Source: Sulfurimonas sp. (lineage in GTDB: Bacteria; Campylobacterota; Campylobacteria; Campylobacterales; Sulfurimonadaceae). From it: a stretch of 64,000 nucleotides of DNA. The position numbers were made by a program, and so were the translations under genes. Below, one piece after another: positions 46,008-55,347 of this stretch; position 1 is the stretch's first letter, and each line of letters opens with the position of its first letter. The notes below the pieces were generated by a model, which searched no databases, had not been told where the DNA came from, and saw only the letters and a list, made by a program, of their open reading frames with translations. The DNA lies in the NCBI GenBank assembly GCA_021732045.1, contig JAKFWK010000002.1, positions 310,001-374,000 of the forward strand, read 5' to 3'.

Positions 46008-46808
46008 TTATTTATCTTCAACTTCAACTTTAACAAGTTTTGAAAATAGCTTTGGAGACTCTATAACTATCTGTGCCATATATTTTGATATATTTTTACC
46101 ATCAGCAATACTCAGCAATCTTGATATTTTATATGATGTTTTAATACCATCAATATATATAACTTTTTGTTTTGCATTCGCTACATCCGCCTCATCAAGA
46201 TACAGAGTAAGTTTTGCTTTAGATACATCTGCAACTTTTGCAATAGGAGTAGAAATTCCAACCACCTGTCCAGATTTTACAAGCAACTCATAAAGAGTAA
46301 ATCCTTTGGCGCTTATTTTTTTATCTCTTAGCGTTCTTTGAAGCTGGACTTCTCTTAGCTTCATATCGCTAATTTGTATTTTTAGATTTTCAATCTCTTT
46401 TTTTGTGCTCAGATATAGATTTTCATTAGAGACAAGGTCATAAAACTCTTTATCTTTTTCCACAGTGGATTTAAACTTTAAACCCTCTACTTTCTTATAA
46501 TTTTCTCGTTTTTTACTCAAAGTATCAGATAGATTTAACAAGACGCTTTCGTTAACTTTTATAATCTCTTTTATGGAGATAATTTTGCTCTGAATGTAAC
46601 CCAACTCTTCTCTATCAACTTCTGAATCTATCACGACAAAAGCAGAGGAGGAGAGTTTTGTGCCGACTAGATTTTCATCAGCACTGATAACCAGTCCAGC
46701 GACGCTTGATGATATATTTCTAAGCTCAAATGGCTCAACTTTCGCATAGTAAACTTTCGCAAAAGAACAAGTAACCACAAAAGTAAGAGCTATAAAAATT
46801 CTAACCAT
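46008..46808 (-). CDS. HlyD/RND-type periplasmic adaptor protein
   Basis: The 266-residue protein has a signal peptide (VRIFIALTFVVTCSFA), a lipoyl-like half domain (VEPFELRNISSSVAGLV), a long coiled coil of about 100 residues (about 65-160, LSKKRENYKK to RTLRDKKIS), the second lipoyl half and a beta-barrel (AKLTLYLDEADV). It bridges an inner-membrane pump to TolC. First gene of the five-gene overlapping run HlyD-MopB-argD-tolC-midA. A possible -10 box is TAAAAT at 46843-46848. No pump gene is in the run. Confidence 0.8.
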   Translation of the reverse strand: MVRIFIALTFVVTCSFAKVYYAKVEPFELRNISSSVAGLVISADENLVGTKLSSSAFVVIDSEVDREELGYIQSKIISIKEIIKVNESVLLNLSDTLSKKRENYKKVEGLKFKSTVEKDKEFYDLVSNENLYLSTKKEIENLKIQISDMKLREVQLQRTLRDKKISAKGFTLYELLVKSGQVVGISTPIAKVADVSKAKLTLYLDEADVANAKQKVIYIDGIKTSYKISRLLSIADGKNISKYMAQIVIESPKLFSKLVKVEVEDK

Positions 46809-46893
46809 ACAAAATCCCTTTTAGCATAAATAATTAGTGCTGATTTTACCACTTCATTACTAATATTTAAGCATTATCCATTTATTTTTTTGG

Positions 46894-46899
46894 TATTAT
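46894..46899 (+). promoter_or_regulatory. -10 box of the cheV promoter
   Basis: TATTAT, preceded by TTTTTTTGG. The same combination precedes the SPOR gene on the other strand (58498-58503). Confidence 0.45.
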
Positions 46900-46965
46900 A
46901 AAGCAGTATTTAATAAAGTATATTAACTCAAAAAATATTTCTAAAATATACCAAAAAGGAGAATT

Positions 46966-47913
46966 ATGTCTGTCTTGGATAATGTAGATTCTGCCACAAA
47001 TCTAGCAAAAAATAATGAGTTACAACTACTTGTGTTTAGAGTGAGTGACAAATCAGACTCTGCTTACTATGCTATCAATGTTTTTAAAACCAGAGAAGTG
47101 GTGGAGTCAAAAAACCACTATTTAACCCAAATTCCATCTTCGCATGCGATGCTTGAAGGCACAATAGTCCTTCGCGGATTACAAATCCCAATACTTAATC
47201 TCCCATCATGGCTTGGAATAGCCCTCACAAGAGAAGAGTTAGGTAGATCAAATATACTTATTTGCGACTTCAATGGAATAATTATTGGTCTTAGAATAAT
47301 GTCAGCCTTTAGAGTAATCAAGAAAAACTGGAACGAAATGCACGCGCCAGATAGCTATAGAGTTGGTGATAACAATGTTGTAATCAATGACACAAGATTA
47401 GAAGATGGCAGTATTTGTCTGATACTAGATTATGAGAAACTCCTAGCAGATGTTGTTCCGCAAGCTATGGTAGATGTTAATGAATCGCCTCTAAATTTAT
47501 CAAAAATTGAAATCCCTATAAAACTTAAAAATGGTATTGTTTTAATTGCTGAAGATTCAAAAACAGCACAGAAACATTTAACCCAGATTTTTGAAAACTC
47601 TCAAATAAAAATGAAACTTTTTAACAATGGGAAACTTCTTGTTGATTATATAAATGCTCTCGGAGACGATGTTTCACGGATTCCAGCTATAATTACGGAC
47701 ATAGAGATGCCGGAGATGTCTGGATTTACAGTAGTTAAGCTCTTAAAAAATAATCCCAAAACAAAAAATATTCCAATAATCGTAAATAGTTCTATGACTG
47801 GAAACAATAACAAAAGAGAAGCAGAAGTTTTAGGAGCAGATGGATTTATAGATAAAACAAAAAGCCATAATATCTTACCGTTAATAATTAAAATTATGAC
47901 GAAACCAAACTAA
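46966..47913 (+). CDS. cheV: Chemotaxis coupling protein CheV
   Basis: The 315-residue protein joins a CheW domain (about 15-165, with YYAINVFKTREVV and GTIVLRGLQIPILNL) to a response-regulator receiver domain (about 185-310). The receiver has acidic EDS near its start, the phosphoacceptor Asp in IITDIEMPEMSG, Ser/Thr in NSSMTG, and Lys in GFIDKTK, so it should be phosphorylated by CheA. It couples chemoreceptors to CheA and adapts the signal. AAAAGGAGAATT precedes the ATG. It stands alone between convergent units; its 3' side has the oad terminator. Confidence 0.94.
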   Translation: MSVLDNVDSATNLAKNNELQLLVFRVSDKSDSAYYAINVFKTREVVESKNHYLTQIPSSHAMLEGTIVLRGLQIPILNLPSWLGIALTREELGRSNILICDFNGIIIGLRIMSAFRVIKKNWNEMHAPDSYRVGDNNVVINDTRLEDGSICLILDYEKLLADVVPQAMVDVNESPLNLSKIEIPIKLKNGIVLIAEDSKTAQKHLTQIFENSQIKMKLFNNGKLLVDYINALGDDVSRIPAIITDIEMPEMSGFTVVKLLKNNPKTKNIPIIVNSSMTGNNNKREAEVLGADGFIDKTKSHNILPLIIKIMTKPN

Positions 47914-47931
47914 GTAAAAAAAATTGCAAAA

Positions 47932-47965
47932 CATAGCACCTCTTATAAAGGCAAGAGGCGCTATG
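47932..47965. terminator. Bidirectional hairpin between cheV and oadB
   Basis: Stem of 6 + 6 pairs with one mismatch (CATAGC-A-CCTCTT / AAGAGG-C-GCTATG), loop of eight. On the minus strand it is followed by TTTTGCAATTTTTTTT, a good T-rich tail, so it ends the oad operon three bases after its stop; it may also end cheV. Confidence 0.7.
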
Positions 47966-47968
47966 AAC

Positions 47969-49285
47969 CTATTTAAATATTGACAGTATCACTCCAGCGG
48001 CAATAGCTGAGCCAATAACACCTGCAACATTTGGACCCATCGCATGCATCAAGAGCATATTTGTTCTATCATACTCCAAGCCCATCTTGTGCGAAACACG
48101 AGCAGCCATAGGAACAGCAGAGACGCCAGCTGAACCAATCAGAGGATTTATTTTACTTCCAGGAAAAAGGTTCATTATTTTGGCCATTATAATACCAGAA
48201 GCCGTTCCAACAGAAAAAGCAACAATCCCAAGAGCTAAAATTGCAAGCGTCTCCGCCACTAAAAACTGATCAGCCACAAGTTTAGAACCGACAGCTAGAC
48301 CTAAAAATATTGTAACAGTATTGATAAGTACATTTTGCATAACATCGGAGAGTCTATCTACAACGCCAGACTCTTTTAAAAAGTTACCAAACATAAAAGC
48401 ACCGATTAACGGGGTTGACTCTGGTAAAATTAAGATAGCAAGCACTAGAACCATAAGCGGAAATATTAGTTTCTCTAGACGCGAAACATGGCGAAGAGTA
48501 CTCATCTTTATTTTTCTCTCTCTCTCACTTGTTAGCGCTTTCATAATTGGAGGTTGAATGATTGGGATCATCGCCATATATGAGTATGACACAACAGCTA
48601 TTGCCCCAAGAAGCTCAGGAGCAAGTTTTGTTGCAACATAGATTGATGTCGGGCCATCTGCGCCACCGATTATTGAAATTGCAGATGATTGCTGAAGAGT
48701 AAAGCTGAAAATATCTGTATACTGAGACAACACCACTGCACCAATAAGAGTTCCAAATATACCAAACTGAGCAGCACCACCTAAAAGAGCAGTCTTTGGG
48801 TTAGATAAGAGTGGACCAAAATCAGTCATTGCTCCAACACCCATAAATACCAAAAGCGGGAAAAGTTGATTTGATAAACCCATACTATAGATAATTCCAA
48901 GGAGTCCGTCTGGGCCACTTATGCCAGCTATTGGTATATTCGCAAGAAGACCACCGAAGCCTATCGGCAGGAGTAGAAGCGGTTCAAATTCCTTTTTTAT
49001 TGCCAGATAAAAGAGCATAAATGTGACCAGTATCATAATCAGGCGTCCCCAAGTTTTATGGAAATCGCTCATCTGTTCACCATGGGAGTTTAACTCATCT
49101 GGACTTGGATTAATAAACGCATTTATTCCCGTTGACTCTAGAAATCCAACTATCATTTCAGAGAAGGGCTTTGGGATATAGTTCTCTTCTTTTTCAACAC
49201 TAATACTTGAAGAGACATTTGCATAAGCACTATTTAAACCAAACAACATAAATAGTACAAAAAACTTTATTATGACTTTTTTCAT
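47969..49285 (-). CDS. oadB: Oxaloacetate decarboxylase beta subunit (Na+ pump)
   Basis: The 438-residue membrane protein couples decarboxylation of the carboxybiotin on OadA to Na+ export. Family motifs are [13 protein letters not shown] (with the key Asp), [14 protein letters not shown], and [17 protein letters not shown]. An extra N-terminal hydrophobic segment (about 5-23, ending YANVSS) resembles a signal peptide and is longer than in Klebsiella OadB. Last gene of oadG-oadA-oadB, four bases after oadA. Motifs do not separate this from glutaconyl- or methylmalonyl-CoA pumps; the alpha subunit does. Confidence 0.92.
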   Translation of the reverse strand: MKKVIIKFFVLFMLFGLNSAYANVSSSISVEKEENYIPKPFSEMIVGFLESTGINAFINPSPDELNSHGEQMSDFHKTWGRLIMILVTFMLFYLAIKKEFEPLLLLPIGFGGLLANIPIAGISGPDGLLGIIYSMGLSNQLFPLLVFMGVGAMTDFGPLLSNPKTALLGGAAQFGIFGTLIGAVVLSQYTDIFSFTLQQSSAISIIGGADGPTSIYVATKLAPELLGAIAVVSYSYMAMIPIIQPPIMKALTSERERKIKMSTLRHVSRLEKLIFPLMVLVLAILILPESTPLIGAFMFGNFLKESGVVDRLSDVMQNVLINTVTIFLGLAVGSKLVADQFLVAETLAILALGIVAFSVGTASGIIMAKIMNLFPGSKINPLIGSAGVSAVPMAARVSHKMGLEYDRTNMLLMHAMGPNVAGVIGSAIAAGVILSIFK

Positions 49286-49289
49286 ATAT

Positions 49290-51107
49290 CTATCCTAGCA
49301 CAGCTACTATCTGACCTTCAACTACTTTATCATTTGTAGCAACATTAATAGACTTGACTACACCACCTTTTGGTGCAATAATATCAATTTCCATTTTCAT
49401 AGATTCAAGTATTAAAATAACATCACCCTCTTGAACACTCTGACCTGGATTAGCAACTATCTTCCAAACACTTCCAGGTAAAAGCGCTTTGATATTTATC
49501 CCTGAAACCGCTGCAGCTACTGGAGCAGTTGGTGCCGCTGGAGTTGATGTACTCTCTCCATTTACTGCTGTTACTTGAATGTTTGCATCACCCTCAGCCA
49601 CTTGAACACTAAATTTTTGACCATCAACCACTACTGTATAATTTCCGCTACCCATATTTGACTCTCCCTGCTCTGTTTTTGTTTCTAATTTTTTCATCTC
49701 TGATATTTTACGAACATTTAATTCGCCCTTACCCTTTAAAAAAGCAATTCCTTTATCTTGACATGCTGCTGCAATAAAGATGTTCTCTTCTGTGATTTCA
49801 ACATCCTCTTCTTTAAGTCTATTTATCCAAGTCTCTACAGATTTACTCTCATCAGCATTTGCTAAATCAAGAGCTTTCTCGGTAGTGGGCGGCAAACCTA
49901 ACTTCTCAGAAGCAATTCTTACAATCTCAGGATCTGGTGCAACTGGAGTTTTTCCAAAATATCCAAGAACCATTCTTCCATAGCCTGGAGCAATTGCATT
50001 CCATGGACCTTGCATAACATTGTTTAGTGCTTGTTGAAAATAAAATTGAGATACTGGGGTTACAGATGTTCCATAGCCACCCTTTTCTACAACTTCCGTC
50101 ATAGCAGCTATAACTTCTGGGAATTTATCTAATATACCATTATCACGCATCATCTGTGTATTTGCAGTTAGCGCACCGCCAGGCATTGGCGAAAATGGAA
50201 TAAGTGGAGAAACCATAGTTGCTTCAGGAGGCATAAAATAGTCCGCCAAACAAGATTGTAACACTTTCTCGTAAGTTAATATTTTGTTAATTTCTAATCC
50301 GCCAAGATCATAATTCATACCTTTTGTAGCATGAATCATAGTTAAGATATCTGGCTGACTTGTTCCTCCACTAACAGGAGAAGCCGCCATATCAATTCCA
50401 TCAACACCAGCCTCAAGAGCAGCTATATAACCAGCAACAGATACGCCAGCTGTTTCATGTGTGTGAAGACGAAGATGTGTTCCCTCTGGAACTAACTTTC
50501 TTGCCATCGTAATAGTTTCAAACACTTTTTGTGGATTTGATGTTCCAGATGCGTCTTTAAAACATATACTGCTATATGGGATACCACTATCTAGGATTTC
50601 ACGAAGGATTTTCTCATAAAACTCAGCAGTATGCGCACCATGACAACCAGGAGGAAGATCCATCATTGTTACAACAACTTCATGCTTAAGTCCATGATGC
50701 ACGATTCTCTCACCAGAATATCTAAGATTTTCAATATCATTTAGAGCGTCAAAGTTTCTAATGGTCGTAGTTCCATGTTTTTTAAACATTTTTGCATGCA
50801 AGTCTATCAAGTCTTTAGAACCAGTATCTAGCATTACTGTATTTACTCCACGAGCAAGAGTTTGAAGGTTTGCATCAGGACCCACAATACTCCGGAATTT
50901 ATCCATCATCTCAAACGCGTCTTCTCTCAGGTAAAAATACAGGGACTGAAATCTCGCCCCACCACCAAATTCAAAGTGAGTTATTCCTGCATTTTTTGCC
51001 GCGTCAACAGCTGGGAAAAAATCATTCATCAATACACGACCACCAAAAACTGACTGGAAGCCATCTCTGAATGTTGTATCCATTACATCTATAAATTTTT
51101 TTGCCAT
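49290..51107 (-). CDS. oadA: Oxaloacetate decarboxylase alpha subunit (biotinylated)
   Basis: The 605-residue protein has the HMGL-like carboxyltransferase domain (about 1-270: [14 protein letters not shown], metal motif [10 protein letters not shown]), a PYC/OADA conserved domain (about 280-470), a flexible Ala/Pro-rich linker (about 515-530) and a C-terminal biotinyl domain with the biotin acceptor Lys571 in ESMKMEID. The enzyme transfers CO2 from oxaloacetate to biotin. In several epsilonproteobacteria a relative of this protein is pyruvate carboxylase subunit B; the adjacent oadG and oadB favour the decarboxylase. Confidence 0.92.
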   Translation of the reverse strand: MAKKFIDVMDTTFRDGFQSVFGGRVLMNDFFPAVDAAKNAGITHFEFGGGARFQSLYFYLREDAFEMMDKFRSIVGPDANLQTLARGVNTVMLDTGSKDLIDLHAKMFKKHGTTTIRNFDALNDIENLRYSGERIVHHGLKHEVVVTMMDLPPGCHGAHTAEFYEKILREILDSGIPYSSICFKDASGTSNPQKVFETITMARKLVPEGTHLRLHTHETAGVSVAGYIAALEAGVDGIDMAASPVSGGTSQPDILTMIHATKGMNYDLGGLEINKILTYEKVLQSCLADYFMPPEATMVSPLIPFSPMPGGALTANTQMMRDNGILDKFPEVIAAMTEVVEKGGYGTSVTPVSQFYFQQALNNVMQGPWNAIAPGYGRMVLGYFGKTPVAPDPEIVRIASEKLGLPPTTEKALDLANADESKSVETWINRLKEEDVEITEENIFIAAACQDKGIAFLKGKGELNVRKISEMKKLETKTEQGESNMGSGNYTVVVDGQKFSVQVAEGDANIQVTAVNGESTSTPAAPTAPVAAAVSGINIKALLPGSVWKIVANPGQSVQEGDVILILESMKMEIDIIAPKGGVVKSINVATNDKVVEGQIVAVLG

Positions 51108-51116
51108 ATTTACTCC

Positions 51117-51335
51117 CTAACTTCTATGATGTTTTATTGCAGCTACAATCGCTGCAACAATTTTTTGATTATTTAATTGATTATTTATCTCTATAGGATC
51201 TGCTTCTGGGTACTGCTTGGTTAAAATAGCTGACATAGTATTCATTGCCACTATCATTATTGCTATAAACAAGAAAACAGTTCCTGTACCTAACAGCATA
51301 ATTTTAGCACCCTCTACAACAAGATTAGTTTCCAT
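51117..51335 (-). CDS. oadG: Oxaloacetate decarboxylase gamma subunit
   Basis: The 72-residue protein has one N-terminal TM (about 12-32) and a short charged tail, the layout of OadG, which joins OadA and OadB and binds zinc at its C-terminus; the tail here ends AIKHHRS. AGAAGGTG is its ribosome site. First gene of the operon, 9 bases before oadA. The 135-base divergent region to the DUF3817 gene holds AT-rich DNA and possible -10 boxes on both strands but nothing more definite. Confidence 0.85.
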   Translation of the reverse strand: METNLVVEGAKIMLLGTGTVFLFIAIMIVAMNTMSAILTKQYPEADPIEINNQLNNQKIVAAIVAAIKHHRS

Positions 51336-51470
51336 AAATACACCTTCTAGCTACAAATTTATATAATTGTATGATAAATATGTTTAAAAAGAGTTTCCAT
51401 TTTTCTTATAAATTTCTAAAAAAAGTTAAAAAGATAATACAATTCGCCAACAAAACAACCAGGAGTTTTT

Positions 51471-51761
51471 ATGATAAAAAATAGTGTTAAAAAATTTGGA
51501 CAGATCAACACAACAGAAGGATACTCATATATTATATTGCTTTTTATCGCGATGCCTATGAAATATTTTTTTGCATTTCCAATCGCCGTAAAAGTTGTTG
51601 GTATGATTCATGGAATTTTATTTATAATATTTTGTTTTTTGCTCATTAAGGCTTCTCTTGATGCAAAATGGTCACTTAAATATACTCTCATATTTTTTCT
51701 GGCATCGCTTGTACCGTTTGGAACTTTTTTTACAAAAGAGAAAATAAAAACTTATGAGTAA
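51471..51761 (+). CDS. DUF3817-family membrane protein
   Basis: The 96-residue protein has about three TM segments (18-40, 42-60, 68-86). GMIHGILFIIF is the core of the DUF3817 family, found widely in small integral membrane proteins. AGGAGTTTTT precedes the ATG. It is the first of three short, rightward genes for membrane proteins (51471-52291). Function unknown. Confidence 0.8.
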   Translation: MIKNSVKKFGQINTTEGYSYIILLFIAMPMKYFFAFPIAVKVVGMIHGILFIIFCFLLIKASLDAKWSLKYTLIFFLASLVPFGTFFTKEKIKTYE

Positions 51762-51813
51762 AAAAGTTTATTTTAGATAAAATTTTTTACTATTTAAACA
51801 AGGAATTTTAACA

Positions 51814-52110
51814 ATGATCGCTGGAATGAATGAGCAAGATTTTTTTGCATATATTATTTTTGGAATAATTTTAAACTTTACTTTTTCAATCTTTTTTGGT
51901 GTATATCTAAGTAAAAACATAGGTGTGCACGAGATGATAGAATCAAAAGGCAATAAAGAACAATCACTTTTAGTGTCTATATCTCTTTTTATTCCATTTG
52001 TAAAAATGATTATTACACTTTATAGAGTTGCAATACTGCAGCTTTATTTTCTAGACAAAGGCTACTCTCATAAAGAGTTTTGGATCTATATGACAACCAA
52101 CCGCTCTTAA
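51814..52110 (+). CDS. Small two-TM membrane protein of unknown function
   Basis: The 98-residue protein has TM segments at about 12-31 and 53-72, with charged IGVHEMIESKGNKEQ between them. AAGGAATTTTAACA precedes the ATG. I recognise no family. It lies 52 bases after DUF3817 and 25 before the next small gene, so the three may be cotranscribed. Confidence 0.6.
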   Translation: MIAGMNEQDFFAYIIFGIILNFTFSIFFGVYLSKNIGVHEMIESKGNKEQSLLVSISLFIPFVKMIITLYRVAILQLYFLDKGYSHKEFWIYMTTNRS

Positions 52111-52135
52111 TAGATAAAATAAAGGTGAATTTATA

Positions 52136-52291
52136 ATGAGTGATTTTAAACTAAAAATTGTTCTTGCTATCTTAGGTGCAATTATTTTTTCGTTTTTATT
52201 TATCATACTTGCATTTGTTTTACCAGTCACAAAGGAAGACAAATCAACTTTAAAAAAACAAAAAGAGTTTAGTTGGCACACAACGCAATAA
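52136..52291 (+). CDS. Small single-TM protein, 51 residues
   Basis: The ORF starts MSDFKLKIVLAILGAIIF and continues SFLFIILAFVLPV, one TM (about 7-30), then a basic tail rich in Lys, ending SWHTTQ. AAAGGTGA lies eight bases before the ATG. It follows the previous small membrane gene by 25 bases on the same strand. No family recognised. It was found by reading the gap by eye. Codon use and ribosome site look real, but the short length leaves doubt. Confidence 0.6.
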   Translation: MSDFKLKIVLAILGAIIFSFLFIILAFVLPVTKEDKSTLKKQKEFSWHTTQ

Positions 52292-52302
52292 TAAGTATAT
52301 CT

Positions 52303-52809
52303 TTATAGGGAATTTTTTACTCGTATTAAACTCAATGTATCATATGCGCATTTCGGATTTAATTTTACCGCCAATATCTCCAAAGCCTTTGCACACAAAC
52401 GAAGATAATCAAGGTCCGTTTTAGACATAATGACTTCCAGCACTATAGACGCATCCTTAATCCTAAGATTTCTTGCAACACCAAGGTTTTTATGTGCAAG
52501 ATTTACTATATCACCATAATCCAAGTCAATGTTTTTACTGCTATCATCTATTAGTTTGTCTATATATTTATCAAATTTTGATTTTGATTTTAATATTTGT
52601 ATAACATAATCTTCAACAAGCTGAATAACCTCAGATCTATCTAAACATAGCTCTTCCATAGCTTCTAAGATGTCATATCTATATTCAGCTATATCTAAAT
52701 CTTTAAAATATTTATCTAAAAAGTAGTTTCCATCATCAAGCATCTTATCAATTAAAATGCGAAGCTCAGCATTTTTCTGCTCTCTTTTCTCTTTGTATAT
52801 ATTAATCAT
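52303..52809 (-). CDS. Unknown helical, charged protein, 168 residues
   Basis: No signal peptide, TM or known motif. The composition is rich in Lys, Asp, Glu, Leu and Ile, and it should be all helical. KREQKNAELRILIDKMLDDG at the start has a coiled-coil look. It stands alone between two unlike units, 11 bases from the convergent 51-residue gene. The upstream 141 bases are AT-rich and hold the htpG terminator. Function unknown. Confidence 0.62.
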   Translation of the reverse strand: MINIYKEKREQKNAELRILIDKMLDDGNYFLDKYFKDLDIAEYRYDILEAMEELCLDRSEVIQLVEDYVIQILKSKSKFDKYIDKLIDDSSKNIDLDYGDIVNLAHKNLGVARNLRIKDASIVLEVIMSKTDLDYLRLCAKALEILAVKLNPKCAYDTLSLIRVKNSL

Positions 52810-52918
52810 ATTTGTAAGATACCATAATTATCTTATCTATTGACTAAAAAGTAATAATAAAAATTATTATAAAGAATTTTGATATTAAAAGGATAATGGT
52901 TGCAATCATTAAAGAGTT

Positions 52919-52944
52919 CAAATAACACAAAAGAGTGTTATTTG
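52919..52944. terminator. Hairpin after htpG
   Basis: Ten-base arms (52919-52928 and 52935-52944) pair perfectly around a six-base loop; it begins six bases after the htpG stop on the minus strand. The tail after it is only moderately T-rich. Confidence 0.55.
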
Positions 52945-52950
52945 TAAATA

Positions 52951-54843
52951 TTATATAGCTTTACTTATAATTCTGTTTAATCTAGCGATAAATTCTGCTG
53001 TATCACCGAGCTCTTGACCATCAAAAAGTTTCGCTTGATCTAGTAAAACATGAGCAGCATCATTAATAAGATTTTGATCAACTGATTCTTTTAGCTTGAT
53101 TATAAGCTCATGCTTAGGGTTTATCTGAAAAATTGGAGCTGGAGCCGGCACATCAGCGCCTTGTCCCATTTGTCTCATCATCTGTGCCATCATGTAAGAT
53201 GGATCTTCTTTATCTACCTTTATTGCAACAGGAGAATCAGTCAAATCAAATGTTGTCTCAACAGACTTAACGCTATCTCCAAGAGCGTCTTTAAACTCTT
53301 TTACTAAGCCTTCATAAGTTTTTGCAACTTCCTCTTCTTCTTTTTTCTCTTCATTACTCTCCTCGAATTTTGCATCAGCAACTGGAACAAGCTTATACTC
53401 TTTATACTCAGTTACCATTGGGAATATAATGGCATCTATCTCTTCGTTTAAAACTAAAACATCAATTCCACGAGACTTAAATCTCTCTAATGATGGTGAA
53501 TTTTTTAACATACTTAATGTGGTTTTACCAGTGATATAGTAGATCTCTTTTTTATCAGTATTTACATTTTTAACAAACTCTTCTATATCTATTTTTTCAC
53601 TTGAATTTAGTGTGTTGAACTGTAAAAGTTCTAGAATTTTTTCACGATTTGAGAAATCATTATAGAGTCCCTCTTTTAAAACATTGCCAAATTCAGCATA
53701 GAATTTACTATACTTTTCTTTATCATTTTTAGCCAATTTTGCAAGTTCTGAGAGTACTTTTTTCACAGAAGCGTTTTTAATCTTTGCCATTACTGCGTTT
53801 GATTGTAAAATCTCACGAGAAACATTTAATGGAAGATCTTTTGAGTCGATTACACCGCGCAGAAATCTCAAATATGTCGGCATTAACTCTTTTTCATCAT
53901 CTGTTATGAAAACACGGTTTATGTAGAGCTTGATTCCTGTTTTATAGTCAACTCTATAGAGATCCATAGGCGCTTTACTTGGGATGTAAAAAAGTGTTGT
54001 ATACTCAATAGCGCCCTCCGCTTTGTTGTGCATCCACGCCAAAGGCTCCTCTGAAGAGTGAGCGATTGAGCTGTAAAAATCCTTATACTCTTCATCTTTT
54101 ATCTCATTTTTTGAGATTGTCCAGAGTGCATTAGCACGATTAATTTGAGTATTTTCTATATCCGTTCTTGATGGCTCTATCTCTTTTCCATCTTCATCTT
54201 TTTTAGCTGAAACATATTTTTCTTTATCCATAAATATTGCGAATGGAATATGATTTGAATATTTTTTAACGATAGATTCTACTCTATGAGCCTCTAAAAA
54301 TTCCATCTCGTCATCATTTAGATACATAACAATAGTGGTTCCGTGTCCGTCTTTAGTTGCACTCTCTAGCTCAAACTCACCATCGCCACTGCTTGTCCAC
54401 AAATACGCGCTCTCTTCACCTGCTTTTTTTGATGTAACTTCAACTTTGTGCGCAACCATAAAACAAGCGTAAAAACCAACACCAAATTGACCAATAAGAT
54501 TAGAATCTTTTTTCTGATCGCCTGACATATTTTCTAAAAATGCTTTTGTACCAGATTTTGCGATAGTTCCAAGATTATTCATCAAATCATCTTCATTCAT
54601 ACCGATACCGGTGTCGCTAATCGTTAAAGTTTTAGCCTCTTTGTTAGCTATGATATCTATGCGTGGAGAGAAACTTACATTTTTATATGCGTCATCAGTT
54701 AAAACTAACATATTGAGTTTATCTAGCGCATCTGAGGCGTTTGAGACTAACTCACGAAGAAAAATCTCTTTGTTTGAGTAGAGTGAGTGGATCATTAAGT
54801 GTAAGATTTTGTTTGCTTCTGTTTGAAATTGATGTTTTGCCAT
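52951..54843 (-). CDS. htpG: Chaperone HtpG (Hsp90 family)
   Basis: The 630-residue protein has the GHKL ATPase domain (about 1-225: ELVSNASDALDKL, DTGIGM, GQFGVGFYACFM), the middle domain (about 235-505, with RGVIDSKDLPLNVSRE and the catalytic Arg of the Hsp90 middle domain) and a dimerisation domain. It is an ATP-driven folding chaperone, induced by heat in many bacteria. AAAAAGGAC precedes the ATG. The shared upstream region holds a perfect 11-base inverted repeat at 54915-54941, a possible heat-shock operator. Confidence 0.97.
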   Translation of the reverse strand: MAKHQFQTEANKILHLMIHSLYSNKEIFLRELVSNASDALDKLNMLVLTDDAYKNVSFSPRIDIIANKEAKTLTISDTGIGMNEDDLMNNLGTIAKSGTKAFLENMSGDQKKDSNLIGQFGVGFYACFMVAHKVEVTSKKAGEESAYLWTSSGDGEFELESATKDGHGTTIVMYLNDDEMEFLEAHRVESIVKKYSNHIPFAIFMDKEKYVSAKKDEDGKEIEPSRTDIENTQINRANALWTISKNEIKDEEYKDFYSSIAHSSEEPLAWMHNKAEGAIEYTTLFYIPSKAPMDLYRVDYKTGIKLYINRVFITDDEKELMPTYLRFLRGVIDSKDLPLNVSREILQSNAVMAKIKNASVKKVLSELAKLAKNDKEKYSKFYAEFGNVLKEGLYNDFSNREKILELLQFNTLNSSEKIDIEEFVKNVNTDKKEIYYITGKTTLSMLKNSPSLERFKSRGIDVLVLNEEIDAIIFPMVTEYKEYKLVPVADAKFEESNEEKKEEEEVAKTYEGLVKEFKDALGDSVKSVETTFDLTDSPVAIKVDKEDPSYMMAQMMRQMGQGADVPAPAPIFQINPKHELIIKLKESVDQNLINDAAHVLLDQAKLFDGQELGDTAEFIARLNRIISKAI

Positions 54844-54914
54844 TTATATGTCCTTTTTTGTAAAAATTCTTGTAAGTTTAACAAAAAAAAGTAAATGCTA
54901 AGAAGATTATCAAC

Positions 54915-54941
54915 TAAGTTTAGTCTTTATGACTAAACTTA
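54915..54941. promoter_or_regulatory. Perfect 11-base inverted repeat upstream of htpG
   Basis: TAAGTTTAGTC (54915-54925), five-base spacer, GACTAAACTTA (54931-54941). It lies 72 bases before the htpG ATG and 75 before the divergent gene. It differs from CIRCE (TTAGCACTC-N9-GAGTGCTAA) and from HspR/HAIR consensus as I know them. An operator role is inferred. Confidence 0.5.
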
Positions 54942-54987
54942 TCTTAGTGTAATAAAACAATAATTGGAATATATAAAATTAATCTGC

Positions 54988-54993
54988 TATAAT
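54988..54993 (+). promoter_or_regulatory. Extended -10 box for the 106-residue gene
   Basis: TGcTATAAT, a perfect box with the extended TG. It predicts a leader of about 16 bases with AAGGTG eight bases before ATG 55016. Confidence 0.55.
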
Positions 54994-55015
54994 TTACCAA
55001 AAAAGGTGATGCCTT

Positions 55016-55336
55016 ATGCAGCCAGATTTTATTGAATTTATAAAACCAACTCCAAAACTACAGACAAGAAAATGTAAAGTTATCGCTTTTTTGATTGGGA
55101 TTTTTTTGCGATTCAGCTCACCTTTTATTAGCTTAGTGGCGTGGTATTTGTATGACTACTTTATTGCTCTTCTTGCTCTTGCTCTCTCATTTATAGCTGT
55201 TGGGATTATTGGTTCTTATCTTAGAAACAGCTCGCTTCCAGCGAATAATAGAGAATATCGATATAGTGATGCAGAAATTGCCATCTGGTACACAAACAAC
55301 ATCTGTTTTAAGGAAAACTATAAAGAGGAAGAGTGA
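55016..55336 (+). CDS. Two-TM membrane protein of unknown function, 106 residues
   Basis: It has a soluble N-terminus, two hydrophobic segments (about 22-44 and 46-68), and a soluble tail (YRYSDAEIAIWYTNNI). No family recognised. It has the clearest promoter of the small genes here and ends 11 bases from the convergent aroE stop. Confidence 0.65.
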   Translation: MQPDFIEFIKPTPKLQTRKCKVIAFLIGIFLRFSSPFISLVAWYLYDYFIALLALALSFIAVGIIGSYLRNSSLPANNREYRYSDAEIAIWYTNNICFKENYKEEE

Positions 55337-55347
55337 AAAAATTCTCT

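Noticed and set aside
52896..52925. Nine-residue ORF with AAAAGGATA before it and a hairpin after it
   Set aside because: It resembles a leader peptide, but nothing on the plus strand follows to be controlled, and the hairpin serves htpG on the other strand.
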